A DNA stretch of 23,373 bases from Chara braunii (lineage: Eukaryota > Streptophyta > Charophyceae > Charales > Characeae): assembly GCA_003427395.1 (NCBI GenBank), contig BFEA01000002.1:8491215-8514587 (forward strand), given 5' to 3'. Below, piece after piece: positions 1 to 9,530 of this stretch. The first letter of the stretch is position 1; every line of letters starts with the position of its first letter. The translations under genes were made by a program, and so were the position numbers. The notes under the pieces are model-generated. The model saw only the letters and a list, made by a program, of their open reading frames with translations, made no database searches and was not told where the DNA came from.

Positions 1-50
<50 letters not shown>
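1..50. repeat. (CT)n microsatellite at window edge
   Basis: About 25 uninterrupted CT dinucleotides run off the left edge, so the true length is unknown. A short C-run follows. Confidence 0.97.
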
Positions 51-52
<2 letters not shown>

Positions 53-235
53 CCCCAAATCGCTCTGTCAGTAACATAAGATTTCGTGTTAGGAATGTCG
101 TCATTGTCACGTTGGTGTACTCTGTCCTTGTGTTCATCCAAGGAACCAATTTCTGCTTTACCAGAACGCTACATCCCCATCGCCTCCGCCACCGTCAACG
201 CCAACGTCAGCGCCATAGCCATCGCCATTGCCAGG

Positions 236-475
236 CTTACGTCGATGGAAAACATCCTTGAAAACTCGAAACCAGTTTGTGCAAAAGTCAAAAGTAACAT
301 CACATTCCGGAATCCGGATGGTACTGCATTTCAAAAACTTTCATGGGTCGGCGTGCTTCGCTCGAAAACCACATCCGCGCCAAACTTACGTCAAAAATGA
401 AAACATCCTTCGGAGTCCCAAGTTCGAATCAGTTTCTGCGAACTCGAAAAGTAGCATCACATCTCCGATGATCAA
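236..475. repeat. diverged tandem duplication, period about 148-150 bp
   Basis: CTTACGTC followed by AAAACATCCTT, CAGTTT.TGC and AACATCACAT motifs occurs at 236-330 and again at 384-475. The copies have drifted with small indels. Short reading frames cross the region (86-400 and 228-599), but neither resembles a known protein, so I treat 51-600 as non-coding repeat-derived sequence. Confidence 0.6.
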
Positions 476-600
476 ACAGTCGGCGCCTCGAAAACATTTG
501 CCGGTTAGTGTGGGGTGGAGAAACAGTCGTGGCTTCTGCTCGGTCAGGCGTGCGGTTGTGATGCGCGCTCGTTCTCTTCTGTCGCTGCAGGCTGTCTAAT

Positions 601-1230
601 GGCATGGTTGGGACTTAGAGAGCTTAGAATACTGGAAGGAAGCAAGTTTTAACTTGGAGATGATGGCAAATACATCTTTGTGATGTTTCAGCTTTTATCT
701 CTCGCGGTAAAAATTGCCGTGCAAATGATGCCGATCAGTTTTTAACTTTTTATCTGTCCTGATCGACCGGTTGTGCATATTAATTAGTGCATCCTCTTTG
801 TTGTTGTTTTTTGGTGTTTCCATTTCTCTAATTCTAATGTTTTATTTTTTTTCATATTTTACAAGTGGATCTCTTAAGATGATTACTTCCAGGCTCTAGC
901 ATTCAGAATGTCAGACGACTTGCCGATGAAGACGCGGACATTGTGTTCGTTTCCTCGTTGCAGACGCTCGATCTCTTTTGTGTACTGTTGTGTCTATAGA
1001 TTCTATACACAATGAGCACAATGTATATGTCCAGAATATGCGTAATGTGCATTGGGTCCGATTCAGTGGACCATTTATAGGTTTTCAGATGAACTCTTGC
1101 CCTATCAAATAGGAGGGAGTACTCAATATTTTCTTTCTGTTAATTAGTGCATCCATCTGGCTTGTCTCCGACGGCCCTAATGCAATGTCTATATCGCATG
1201 CCCAACTCTCTCATGCAGGACTCTTACCTC
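601..1230. other. AT-rich stretch with no gene seen
   Basis: I see no coding region. A 15-bp direct repeat (TTAATTAGTGCATCC) sits at 780-794 and 1140-1154. GGAGGGAGTA at 1112-1121 resembles the outer end of a Stowaway-type MITE, but no partner terminus is visible. Confidence 0.6.
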
Positions 1231-1236
1231 CTTGGA

Positions 1237-1241
<5 letters not shown>

Positions 1242-1267
<26 letters not shown>

Positions 1268-1374
1268 CTTTTGGACCATTTCTCATTTGTTATGTGTGTC
1301 ATCCTTGCACAGGGAACATGATAATCATTCTTTCTCTGTATCATTCCATTTTTTTAACAGATGTCCTGAAAGAC
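1242..1374 (-). pseudogene. U6 snRNA retropseudogene with poly(A) tail
   Basis: Read on the minus strand, 1374 to 1270 is a full-length U6 relative. It begins with a GTC..GGACATC 5' stem, has a mutated GATACAGAG region and CAAGGATGACACACAT from the internal stem-loop, and ends in GAGAAATGGTCC. These ends match plant U6 rather than animal U6. A short AAAAG linker and 26 A (plus-strand T run at 1242-1267) follow, as expected of an L1-mobilised copy. CTTGGATGC at 1231-1239 and CTTGATGC at 1383-1390 are a possible target-site duplication differing by one base. The AGC triad region reads TATCATG instead of TTAGCATG, so the copy is not functional. Confidence 0.85.
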
Positions 1375-1471
1375 TCCGTACGCTTGATGCTAATCTTTTG
1401 TTCAGAAGTCCGTCCCCGGATATAGAAGTAACCTCCCTGCCACCCTCCCCCTTCGTATGAGAATATGTCAA

Positions 1472-1503
1472 AATAATAATAATAATAATAGTAATAATAA
1501 TAA
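1472..1503. repeat. (AAT)n microsatellite
   Basis: AAT triplets with one interruption (AGT). It directly abuts the left end of the candidate element starting at 1504. Confidence 0.9.
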
Positions 1504-1888
1504 CTAGGCTACCAGTTGTCCGATGGCAGGACGGCCTGGGCGGACAGTCAGGGGGGTTCCCGACGTCCGGGCCCGGATAGCAATTAAAAGCACGAAAAAA
1601 AAAAAAATTAGGGTTTTTATTTTATTATATTTTTATTTTAAATTTGGTAGCGAATTTCGATATGATCCCAAGGCAAAAGTTGTTGAGTTTATTTTTCTGT
1701 ATAACATAGTTTTTTTTCCAGATTTTTCTGAGGACTTTTGTGTTTTGTTTTTTCTTTTTTCTTTTTTTTCTTTTTTTTTTTTGTGTTCGGGCGCGGACAG
1801 ACTGCCCGGGGAGGACGTCCGACCGGATGTCCGACCGAACAACCCCGGACGGTCAGGGGGGTCCCGGACGCCCAATCAGGTAACCTAG
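1504..1888. mobile_element. candidate non-autonomous element with short inverted ends
   Basis: CTAGGCTACC at 1504-1513 is mirrored by GGTAACCTAG at 1879-1888, with one mismatch. Just inside are GC-rich shoulders containing a direct repeat, CGGACRGTCAGGGGGG, at 1541-1556 and 1846-1861. The core (1590-1785) is strongly AT-rich with A and T runs. GC shoulders around an AT core and short inverted ends suggest a MITE-like unit, but no clear target-site duplication is visible. The T-rich tract at 1734-1784 is low complexity. Confidence 0.4.
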
Positions 1889-2064
1889 ATTTATGATAAT
1901 AATATAATATGTGGAACACCAGATTCGCCCCTGGTGCCAGAGGCGTCTCTTCTTCGAGAGTTGTCCCTTGTTACACTCCTTGCAGCTGAGCCCCACCACT
2001 TCTACCCCTGCCCTTTCTTGCCCATACTTCTCGCTTACCTCTCTCCTTGCCTCCAGAGCAGCTA

Positions 2065-2170
2065 TCGTCTTGCCCCTAACGTAATGCACCCTGATTTTGA
2101 CTGTTGTACAGGTTATCTCTAGGGTCTGATGCAGTCATAATGAGGGCGCATTGTGTCCGGCGGACGACGG
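2065..2170. mobile_element. TA-flanked MITE (family TA-1), diverged copy
   Basis: Inverted ends of about 28 bp: the left starts TCGTCTTGCCCC and runs to GCACCCT; the right, reverse-complemented, starts CCGTCGTCC and runs to GCGCCCT. About 19 of 28 positions match. TA dinucleotides flank both ends (2063-2064 and 2171-2172), and AGC/GCT lie outside them. The 106-bp length matches the better-preserved copy at 13868-13971. A TA target and 100-bp size point to a Tc1/mariner (Stowaway-type) MITE; that assignment is inference. Confidence 0.65.
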
Positions 2171-2172
2171 TA

Positions 2173-2560
2173 GCTGGGTTTGACTTGTCATGCCCTGACC
2201 AGAGGAATGGCAGAGTGCTGACTTAATCCAACTAGCCATGCCCGCGCGACTTGGAGGGAAAAAACGCTGACGACATTTAACAGGGGTTTTGCAATAAGCA
2301 AAGGCATCTCACGAATAGAACGGAATAGCAAATTCCTAATTGAGGGTGAGGCTTGCATCGGTGATTTGAAGTATATACCTTTGAAGTATTTCCCCTTTCT
2401 CTGCTCTTTCACAGGAGCTTTCTCGAACATTCAGTCGTATATACGATAGTGGCAGGATGCTATAAAGTAGAAGAGCAGAGAAACGGAAAAAAAAAAAGAA
2501 AAAAAAAAAGAACTGGTAAGCTGTCAGGTGAAATTCTACCTCTCATCCTTTTTTGACCTC
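2173..2560. other. no gene seen
   Basis: Mixed-composition sequence with an A-rich tract near 2489-2511. No recognisable domain in any frame. Confidence 0.5.
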
Positions 2561-2703
2561 ATATATATATATATATGTATTCTATTTGACGATATATATA
2601 TATATATGTTTGTCACAGCCCCTTGTTTGTTGTCTTCTTCTCTCTCTCTGCCTACGGTTTTACCGGGCAGTTCTGTTTGTGATGATATATATATATATAT
2701 ATT
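2561..2703. repeat. three (TA)n tracts around a hairpin repeat
   Basis: TA runs at about 2561-2576, 2591-2607 and 2684-2702 bracket a repeat at 2647-2679 containing TGCCTACGGTTTTACCGGGC. That repeat folds on itself (TGCC-CGGT against ACCG-GGCA). It recurs at 13059-13090, also beside TA/TATC tracts, so it is a dispersed element that travels with AT microsatellites. Confidence 0.75.
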
Positions 2704-2921
2704 TTTTTTTACTGTGGACATTTCTTGTAAGTTTATGAGGCATAGCTAGAAGGGTGATTGTGAGAAGACCGGTAAAACCCAAGATGATGCAATTTGTTTG
2801 AAAGGGTGGCTATGAAGAGAGGAGGGAATTGAAAAGTCTGGATATATGTGGCCACCGCCGCTAAACAGCAAGACTTATGTCACATTGATGAAAAAAAAAC
2901 GAGAGAGGGGAGAAAAGGAAC

Positions 2922-2935
2922 ACACACACACACAC

Positions 2936-3019
<84 letters not shown>

Positions 3020-3020
3020 N

Positions 3021-3113
<93 letters not shown>
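2922..3113. repeat. compound (CA)n-(GA)n microsatellite with an N
   Basis: CA repeats to 3000, GA repeats to 3019, a single N at 3020, then CA repeats to 3070 and GA repeats to about 3113. The CA-GA order occurs twice around the N, which suggests either a true duplication or an assembly join inside one array. Confidence 0.95.
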
Positions 3114-3115
<2 letters not shown>

Positions 3116-3146
3116 CACCTGTCAGACAAAACGCCACTCGAGTATA

Positions 3147-3194
3147 GAGAGGCAAAGAGTTGAACTTGTGACCTCCCACTTGAGAGGCAAAGAG
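3147..3194. repeat. 14-bp direct repeat flanking a box-B-like sequence
   Basis: GAGAGGCAAAGAGT occurs at 3147-3160 and 3181-3194. On the minus strand the interval reads GGGAGGTCACAAGTTCAACTC, similar to the T-arm (box B) half of a tRNA. No box A is visible because the upstream side is GA repeat. It may be a tRNA or SINE fragment. Confidence 0.4.

Positions 3195-3195
<1 letters not shown>

Positions 3196-3259
<64 letters not shown>
3196..3259. repeat. (GA)n microsatellite
   Basis: About 30 GA units, pure, ending directly before a 34-bp perfect duplication. Confidence 0.96.
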
Positions 3260-3260
<1 letters not shown>

Positions 3261-3327
3261 AGGGCAAGGAAGGCGTGGCCGTCCTTCGAGTGTCAGGGCA
3301 AGGAAGGCGTGGCCGTCCTTCGAGTGT
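3260..3327. repeat. 34-bp perfect tandem duplication
   Basis: Two identical 34-bp copies, 3260-3293 and 3294-3327, each containing CAGGGCAAGGAAGGCGTGGC. Perfect identity implies a recent slippage or duplication event. Confidence 0.95.
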
Positions 3328-3822
3328 TCAGGTGTTTCTCAAAGGTGCACCTCGGAAAAAACTGTTCTCCTGCATATGATGATGATGAGCATAAATGCTC
3401 AAATTTGAAATTACCAAATTAGTGGAGTCCTAAGGGAGCAATGGTAAATTATGGGTGAGAGTTTTTTCAGATATTCCTGTTACCAGCAAACCTACAGAAG
3501 TAAGGACGGGCCGGCTCGGGAGATCAAAGCTGGAATGAATGTTGAAGTAGGTAGTCAAACGTGCAGAAGCTCTATCCGAAAATAAACATCGGAACCCGCC
3601 GTTCTTCTTCGCTATTATCATCATCAAAGACCTGCTTAGTTCATCCACCTTCTTACACTTGATCCTGATGCAGGCATGCTCATCCTCAAATCTGCTATCA
3701 GTGCACTTCCCCCGCGTTCCGCCCTCGGCTTGCCGATAATTATGCTGAATACATCAGTTTCGTCCATCGACCCGCTCGTCAATATAGGAAAACCCTGTCT
3801 ACCTCTATGCCACTTATCGTTG
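3328..3822. other. no gene seen
   Basis: Short open frames occur on both strands, but none shows a recognisable domain. Confidence 0.5.
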
Positions 3823-3849
3823 TTTTTTTTTTTTTTTTTTTTTTTTTTT
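3823..3849. repeat. poly(T) run, 27 nt
   Basis: It may be the A-tail of a minus-strand retroelement whose body would lie to the right. I cannot identify that body in 3850-4099, where only a weak internal duplication around AGCCCGRAAGCCA is visible. Confidence 0.85.
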
Positions 3850-4099
3850 AATCCCTGAAGCATCCTGCATTCTTGTGCTTATCGCGCCATCCTGAATTTT
3901 CTCAATGGTTGAGAGACTCGCGCAGCAATCCGTCAGCCCGGAAGCCAAACGTAGCACTCTCCAACGCTACCCGTCTACCGGAAAGATTCGCAAACTGGAA
4001 TTCCATATCCGACCACTCGTGAACGTCTGCTGTCGGGCTGTCAGCACATCACAGCCCGAAAGCCATAGGAGAGTTCTGGGTCTACCGGAGACATAGGAA

Positions 4100-4500
4100 G
4101 TAGAGTTATTAAAGAAAATGAGATTGAATGAGATGAATGCACTGAAGGAGTGAGATTAGGAAGGACGTAGAGTTGTTAAAGAAAATGAGATTGAATGAGA
4201 TGAATGCACTGAAGGAGTGAGATCAGGAAGTTGAGAGGCTCAAGGAAGCCATGACACGTCTGGAGATGGAGGAAATTGCGACGACATAGGGAACGAAATT
4301 GAAGGCAAGGTTGGGCAATTTGGCTGGTCGATCTGCAACTTGAAGGAAATAGAGAGTTAAGGTTGTAGCAAGTCTTGAGGCGAGGAAACAATTATGAACC
4401 ATGAAGATGGAAGAAATCCTTATGATCTGTGAAAAAGAGTGAATCCTGGATAGCAAGTCAGATCAAACGAAGGAAGAAATTGTGCAAAAAATGTACAACG
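4100..4500 (+). pseudogene. coiled-coil-like coding relic with a 68-bp tandem duplication
   Basis: A 68-bp unit is duplicated almost exactly (4100-4167 and 4168-4235; two or three differences). Its translation, and the sequence after it, is rich in K, E, L and M with heptad-like spacing: fragments such as ELLKKMRLNEMNALKE and EVERLKEAMTRLEMEEIATT, then KLKARLGNLAGR and TKEEIVQKMYNE. Stops and frame changes break it every 20-50 codons, so it is a pseudogene. It lies upstream of the GIY-YIG-like segment and may be the N-terminal half of the same decayed protein. It could instead be an ORF1 remnant of the LINE that follows. I do not recognise the family. Confidence 0.45.
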
Positions 4501-4559
4501 AGAGTTGTTGAGGAAGAGGAAAAGGATGATGGTAAGGATAAAAGTATTTTATGTAGTCA

Positions 4560-5351
4560 ATGTCACCGAAGACTGGGAGGACAGTTCAGAAAAGAGTGAT
4601 GAGCGTGATTTCTCGTCTTCTTAGGGAAGTTAAGATCACGCTCAGACGCGACTTTTCTTTGGAAGGTAATGCGCGTGTGCTACAAAATAAGCTCTTTGTC
4701 TACGTAGTATCTGAGGTGCAGAGAATGGAATCTTTTGTCGACTTCCACCGCATGTGGACTTTTTATTTGATGAGATTCCTTGGGGTTTGAAGTTGGCAGA
4801 GTTCTTTTTACGTGTCGTCTCGTGTAATGGTGGTATGGATGAAGAGTGGAAGGGTTCAAGTGTTTATGCGGCATTTTCTCTATGGTCTCGTCATTTCTAT
4901 ATCGGAAGTACGCAACATGATTTGCACTCCCACTGGAGGGAACATGTGTACACATCTTGTTAGTAATCGGCGATTGACGACTGATGAAGAAAAAACGTTC
5001 GTATAAGTGGATTTGTAGATGAGAAACTTCTACTTATATTGTTACTCCTCTTTGTAGATACTTGTCAGATGACCTTCTCGAGACAGATAATTTTTATTAG
5101 GTTTTTCTCGCCTGGTCCGAATAGTCGGAATAAGCCGAGGCGGTCAATTGAAGGAAAGGTTGAGGGCGAAGAAGCAGGGTAAGAGGAATGTATGTTATGG
5201 GAATGATGTCGTTCTAATAGGTGGTTTACGCCGCCTGTCTTTTCACTTTATCTTCGATGTCGTTTCTGAACCTCTGTTGAGGAGTTTGGAGTTATGTAGA
5301 GTAAAATTTGAACATTGTGTTATGGTTAATGCTTCGGGGGTAATCGTTTGA
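4560..5351 (+). pseudogene. decayed ORF with GIY-YIG endonuclease-like motif
   Basis: The frame 4754-4963 encodes VYAAFSLWSRHFYIGST followed by LHSHWREHV. This matches the GIY-YIG nuclease layout: VY for the GIY strand, an exact YIG-S-T, then L..R-W..H. The position normally held by the catalytic Arg is His here (residue 60, codon 4931-4933, CAC), which would abolish activity. Flanking frames (4560-4790, 4812-5006 and 5148-5351) read through with frameshifts and may be parts of the same ancestor. GIY-YIG domains occur in Penelope-like retroelements, homing endonucleases and repair proteins. I see no Penelope RT here, so the parent is undetermined. Confidence 0.4.
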
Positions 5352-5559
5352 TGTTCATTTTGATTGACTGATGGAAGTTGCCAGAAAAATTGTGTCGCAG
5401 ACGATGTTGCTCATGAATCTTCCCACTCACTTGAATTTGAACTTACATACCGCTGTAGTACCGCATTCCGAGGGGAGAATAGAGGGAAGGAGAAGAGGGA
5501 TGACGGATGAAATTGACACACTATACTGCAGGAACCCGGAATGGAGACGTTGCCTTAGG

Positions 5560-6420
5560 GACGCGGACCTGAACATGAGGGCACTTAACATAAATGACCT
5601 GGCCTCCTTTAAGCTAACTAAAAGTCAAGCTATTTGGGATCTCTTGAGGGGGTGGGGGGGTGGAGATGGTTGGATGTACTATGCGTCCAGGAGACACATC
5701 TGATCGATCGCCCGGAACATTACAAGGCACACAAAATGGTGTGGCCACATTAGATCTACAAGGCACACGTGGCAGCACCAGTGTCTTGTGGAATCGCCAT
5801 ATGGGTCCTGCCCAAATTTCGGTTGCAGGTGGTACACTAGGTAGCAGATGGAGAGTAGGGTCGGTGGGTCTCTGATCTAGGTATGCTAGAACTATAATTG
5901 ATCTGTATTTATGTGCCTGCGCCCCCAACTCGGCCACAGATAGGACACTTTTCTCTGTCCATCTCAGCTCACTCGCCCACCCGGGCATTTCTCTAGTCAT
6001 AGCAGGCAACTTTAACGCAGTGCCCGCGAGTTGGTTTGGTAAATGGAATCTTCAGGGGACTTTCCCGTGATATGTGGATGACGATGAACACACGGTCGCA
6101 GACTTTTGCAGCTCCTTAGGGATCATAGATGCTTTCAAATACCTTCACCCAACGAAGCGAGCCTACACATGCCTTCGCTCCAACGACCCTACGAGGCATT
6201 CAAGAACACGAATCGACCTGATACTTATTTCCCATTCGATACAAAATGCCTTGTGATTAGAACAATCTTCCCTTTCAGCCCCCATTCGGGCCTGGACCAT
6301 TGCGCGTGCGGCGCAGTCCTCTCTTTTTGTAAGAGGTCAGTCCAGGGACCTGACTATTACAAGTTAAATACTCCATTGTTTAAGGACAAAAATTTTCAGA
6401 CATTCGTACGAGATGTATGA
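5560..6420 (+). pseudogene. LINE endonuclease (EEP fold) remnant
   Basis: Across shifting frames the EEP motif order is preserved: LNINDLASFKLTKSQAIWDL near 5587-5640, VQETH (CAG-GAG-ACA-CAT at 5688-5699; the catalytic Glu codon is intact), VADGE.GRW near 5837-5862, an IYVPAP-like strand near 5905, AGNFNAV near 6001 (GDFN in active relatives, so Asp is replaced by Asn), SRTRIDLILIS near 6200-6231 and LDH near 6293 (SDH in the family). Frame changes between motifs and internal stops show it is non-functional. The Asp-to-Asn change would itself harm metal-dependent catalysis. Confidence 0.7.
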
Positions 6421-6523
6421 ACCTATTGGAAGGGACAACGACACAACCTCCAATCAGATATTCAGTGGTTCACAAACGAAATGTACTTCCTAGCGAGAAA
6501 ATGTAAGGATTACTCCCCTAGTA

Positions 6524-7045
6524 ATGGCAAAACAGCGTTACGTTGAGGAGCTAGAGATTCATAGGCATCTCCACAACCTGGTCTTTCATGACAATTCGAA
6601 TGATCGTACGCCCACCATCCAACAACATATATCTAGGGTGCCCCTTGAGGTACCCATTCGGGTCTTAGGTGTCAAAATGACAGCACAAGGCTGCGCGCTG
6701 GAAAATGATGAATGGCTAGCAGCCTTGACCCTTGCAAAACTGTCCAAGAGAAACCGCAAACATATATCATTATTCGGATGAGCTTTGGTGATAAATAATG
6801 TGGTTCTGGCAACTCTATGGTACAACTCCGTCCTCTGGCCACTAAGACAACATGCTCAGAAGTCCTTTAAACGAAAGGCGACCGCCTACCTTTGGAGGGG
6901 GGATAGTGAAAATACTAATACAATTTGTCAGGTGGTTGGAGAATTGTTAGTTCAGCCTAAAGCAAATGGAGGAATGGGCATCCTCGACCCCCTCCCCACC
7001 AAACCAGACACTGATCCTGTAGTAGGCCATACATTTGATTTTTGA
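6524..7045 (+). pseudogene. LINE post-RT region remnant
   Basis: Two frames (6524-6781 and 6785-7045) give PIRVLGV, then INNVVLATLWYNSVLWPL and KATAYLWRGD, then VQPKANGGMGILDP. These match the conserved run after the RT domain of plant L1 elements (LG.., N..l..lwY, FLW, P..GGlG). A stop or frameshift separates them at about 6781. The upstream part of the same frame (KQRYVEELEIHRHL) still belongs to the linker before the RT, so the catalytic RT has been deleted between them. Confidence 0.65.
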
Positions 7046-7671
7046 CACCCCCCTTTTATGAAGGCTTTTAGCCCCTCGTCGATCGACCCTTTGGCATGAC
7101 TTGAAAACGGTTATTGGAAAGTCTCACGCAAACCACAGGGTACGACAAACATGAAGAATGTTTTTTGGGCCGCATGATTAAATAATGGAGAAAGTTTCCA
7201 CCTTCAAATCGGCCAGCCCCGAAGAGGTGGGAGAAAGTGGCAAGACAACTCCTGTTCGGAAACAATTGGATAATTGACATACATAGCCAATTTTTCTGTG
7301 CTTAAGATGCTCCGTGGAAATGTTGGGGAAAAAACTGGTAATGTGGGTAGGTAATTTATGAGAAGAAGACCAGAAGGATTGGAAACCACTGGAACAGTTG
7401 AGAAAGGAGATGCGTTATTGCCACAATGTCGGTGCAACATTAAAGGAAATCACAGAGACCCTTCCGTTGGAATGGCTACCCATCCTGCAAAAGGGGCGGG
7501 AACTAAGAGAGGGGGACTGGTAACCCAAGCCTAAGAGACTCTCAAAATTGACGGTGAAAGCGACCTATAGGAAGCTTCGGGTGCGACGGAATCTGAGGGA
7601 TGCAGTGGTTGAAAGGTGACAAATACACCTAAACGTAGACAAACAACTTCGGACTCTCATCCGATGATTCC

Positions 7672-7930
7672 ATGAAAACAAAACTAGATGGGCTAAGATC
7701 ACATCGCTCTAGTGGCAAATATCACACCGATGTTTGCCCACAAATAATTGTCCGATTGACCATTCAAAGCTTGAGCAGTACGGGCAGGACTCTTCTGTGG
7801 TGCCCGCGTTGCACTGGGAATTTTCCCGCAGTAAAAAGAGTTGAGACGATCGAGCATATTGTCTTATAATGTCTGATAGCGACTCTGACGAGGAGGTGGT
7901 ATGACAGGATTTGAAGACAAATAGTCCCCA
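7672..7930 (+). pseudogene. LINE zf-RVT zinc-binding remnant
   Basis: The frame reads LLWCPRCTGNFPAVKRVETI followed by EHIVL, a stop and C. This is the C-x2-C ... ET-x-x-H-x4-C signature of the zinc-binding domain at the C-terminus of plant L1 ORF2. The first Cys pair is at 7801-7812, His at 7855-7857 and the last Cys at 7870-7872, with TAA immediately before it. Sequence between 7045 and 7672 is the decayed connector with several stops. Confidence 0.65.
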
Positions 7931-8734
7931 GTGTCCTGTGACCATGGAATGGAGAGCTCGTCTATTAGGGCACTGCCCAACAACTCAAAGTAACACCTTC
8001 GTAAGAAACATGTTCCACCTTGGGAGGAGGGCGATGTCGAGCGCATCAGCTCCCGTCTTTCTCGCAAAAGACGAGAGCCCTCCCGACCATGTTACACAAG
8101 AGTTGAACAAAATAAAACTGAGGCAACTTGGAGATGACGCATAAATAATCTCGCGACCCGTCGAGAGGAGCGTAGTCGTGTCGTCCCTTCATTGCTCTAG
8201 CCGGGTGCGTCAGCCGTACTTGCAGCGGTCCCCTACAACAGGATAGATTTCCGTGGGGCACAACTTACCTTCCCTAAGGGGTCGTCACCACCTATAAGGG
8301 TGTATCCCTACCGAGCTATTGACCCACATACGAAAGTTTTTACATACAATTGCAAAGGTATGTCAGCTAAGGGCATTTACTCGCTCGATGTAGTATAGGT
8401 ACGAGCGGTTAAAATGCCTATTAATCCCGAGCATCGTTCGTCCCTTAGGGCGCTGATCTCCTATGAACGAAGCATACACCGGTCGACTAGGTCGGGTTCA
8501 ACCAGGCATGAAACCAAAAATTCAATCCTAGTCCCTTTAGTCACTAGTCAAAAGAAAGTTACAACAACCCCACATAATCACATCAAAAGGAATGAGTCAT
8601 AGTCGATAGAAAAGTATATCCAATTTGAAATGATAATTGAAAGAATTCAAATCATCATATTGTACATTCAATAACACAAGATCAAAATAAAACCCGACCA
8701 CCTCGACTCAAACTAAAAAAAAAAAAAAAAAAAA

Positions 8735-9530
8735 CACTATATTGAATAACCAACAGGAAGTTGGGCTCTACAATATCCTCGATGCAGCTGAAAAGGTAGT
8801 CAAACTGCCTCAGTTTTGACTTGATTAGACGTGTCGCCAAAGTCAATCATTCCAACCTACAGCCGAACTAAGAATAGACACACACACACCCGTCTCCATA
8901 CGTTCCTAATCTTCTTGGATGACAGACTGCTTTGAGGATGATTCTTGATCAGGCGCATTACTTGAAGTGTTGCATATTTCTCCCTCTAGGAAGTGGTTTG
9001 GAGTACTCCTCCTCCTCGGCTCATTCCGTGTGGATATTTTGGATATAAGTCTTTCATTCGATGTCCGTTGCACCGACTTAAGACCCCTGATGATCCTGAT
9101 AAGCGACCAGGCGAAACCGGTAGGGTCATTCGCCGGGCAGTAAATCGGGTTGTCGCCATGTCGGTGCTTCAAAGTCGCGTTCGGGGACATCATCTTCTTC
9201 TTCTACTACTGTTCTTTCTCGGTCTATTCTTTCCACCTTCTGTTTTTTTTTTGTTTTTTTTTTTTTCCCTGTGTTACGCCGATGCATGTTGGTAGTACTT
9301 GAAACCATCATTATTGTTGAATGCTTTATACCACCACTACCTGCAGGCCTTCGTTGTTGGAACTCAGTGAAAACTCACCCTGAGATCTCCATAGTGGTAG
9401 GCCCACCATAAAGTTCTATCAGTCGTGAGGAGCGTTACAGGCCTCCTGACTTCGTGGAACCCTTTTAGTGTCAGGAATGCTGCAGGTAGTCGTTAGGCCC
9501 AGCCTCGGATTTTTTAGGAGTAGGCCCAGC
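8735..9530. other. no gene seen
   Basis: The sequence includes a short CA run near 8879-8890 and interrupted poly(T) at 9241-9266. The minus-strand frame 8906-9193 (95 aa) has no recognisable motif. Confidence 0.5.

Larger units (their letters stand above)
5540..8734 (+). mobile_element. degenerate L1-type LINE, RT core missing
   Basis: In order on the plus strand: apurinic-like endonuclease remnants (5560-6330), a post-endonuclease linker (6330-6600), post-RT sequence (6640-7045), a zinc-finger (zf-RVT) remnant (about 7680-7930) and a 20-nt poly(A) at 8715-8734. The distance from zinc finger to A-run (about 840 bp) is similar to that of the minus-strand L1 at 15622-17190, which supports this 3' end. 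Many stops and frameshifts make it dead. The catalytic RT palm with its F/YxDD motif, normally some 250-300 residues, is absent: the linker joins post-RT sequence within about 50 bp. The 5' boundary is inferred from where endonuclease similarity begins. Confidence 0.7.

Noticed and set aside
86-599. Overlapping frames of 104 and 123 codons
   Set aside because: They cross a diverged tandem repeat, overlap each other in different frames and show no domain.
1112-1121. GGAGGGAGTA as a Stowaway MITE end
   Set aside because: No matching TACTCCCTCC end was found within several hundred bases.
1386-1397. ATGCTAATCTT beside the U6 retropseudogene, matching U6 antisense
   Set aside because: Only 11 bases match and the rest does not follow U6, so chance or a footprint of the target duplication is as likely.
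1600-1625. TTAGGGTTT-like plant telomere motif
   Set aside because: A single occurrence inside an AT-rich core, not an array. The same is true of ATTAGGGTTT near 20874.
3812-3884. CTTATCG on both sides of the poly(T) at 3823-3849 as a target duplication
   Set aside because: It is only 7 bp and would leave an element of about 27 bp plus the T run, too short to be meaningful.
8906-9193. 95-codon minus-strand frame
   Set aside because: No motif recognised; the start codon context and neighbours give no support.
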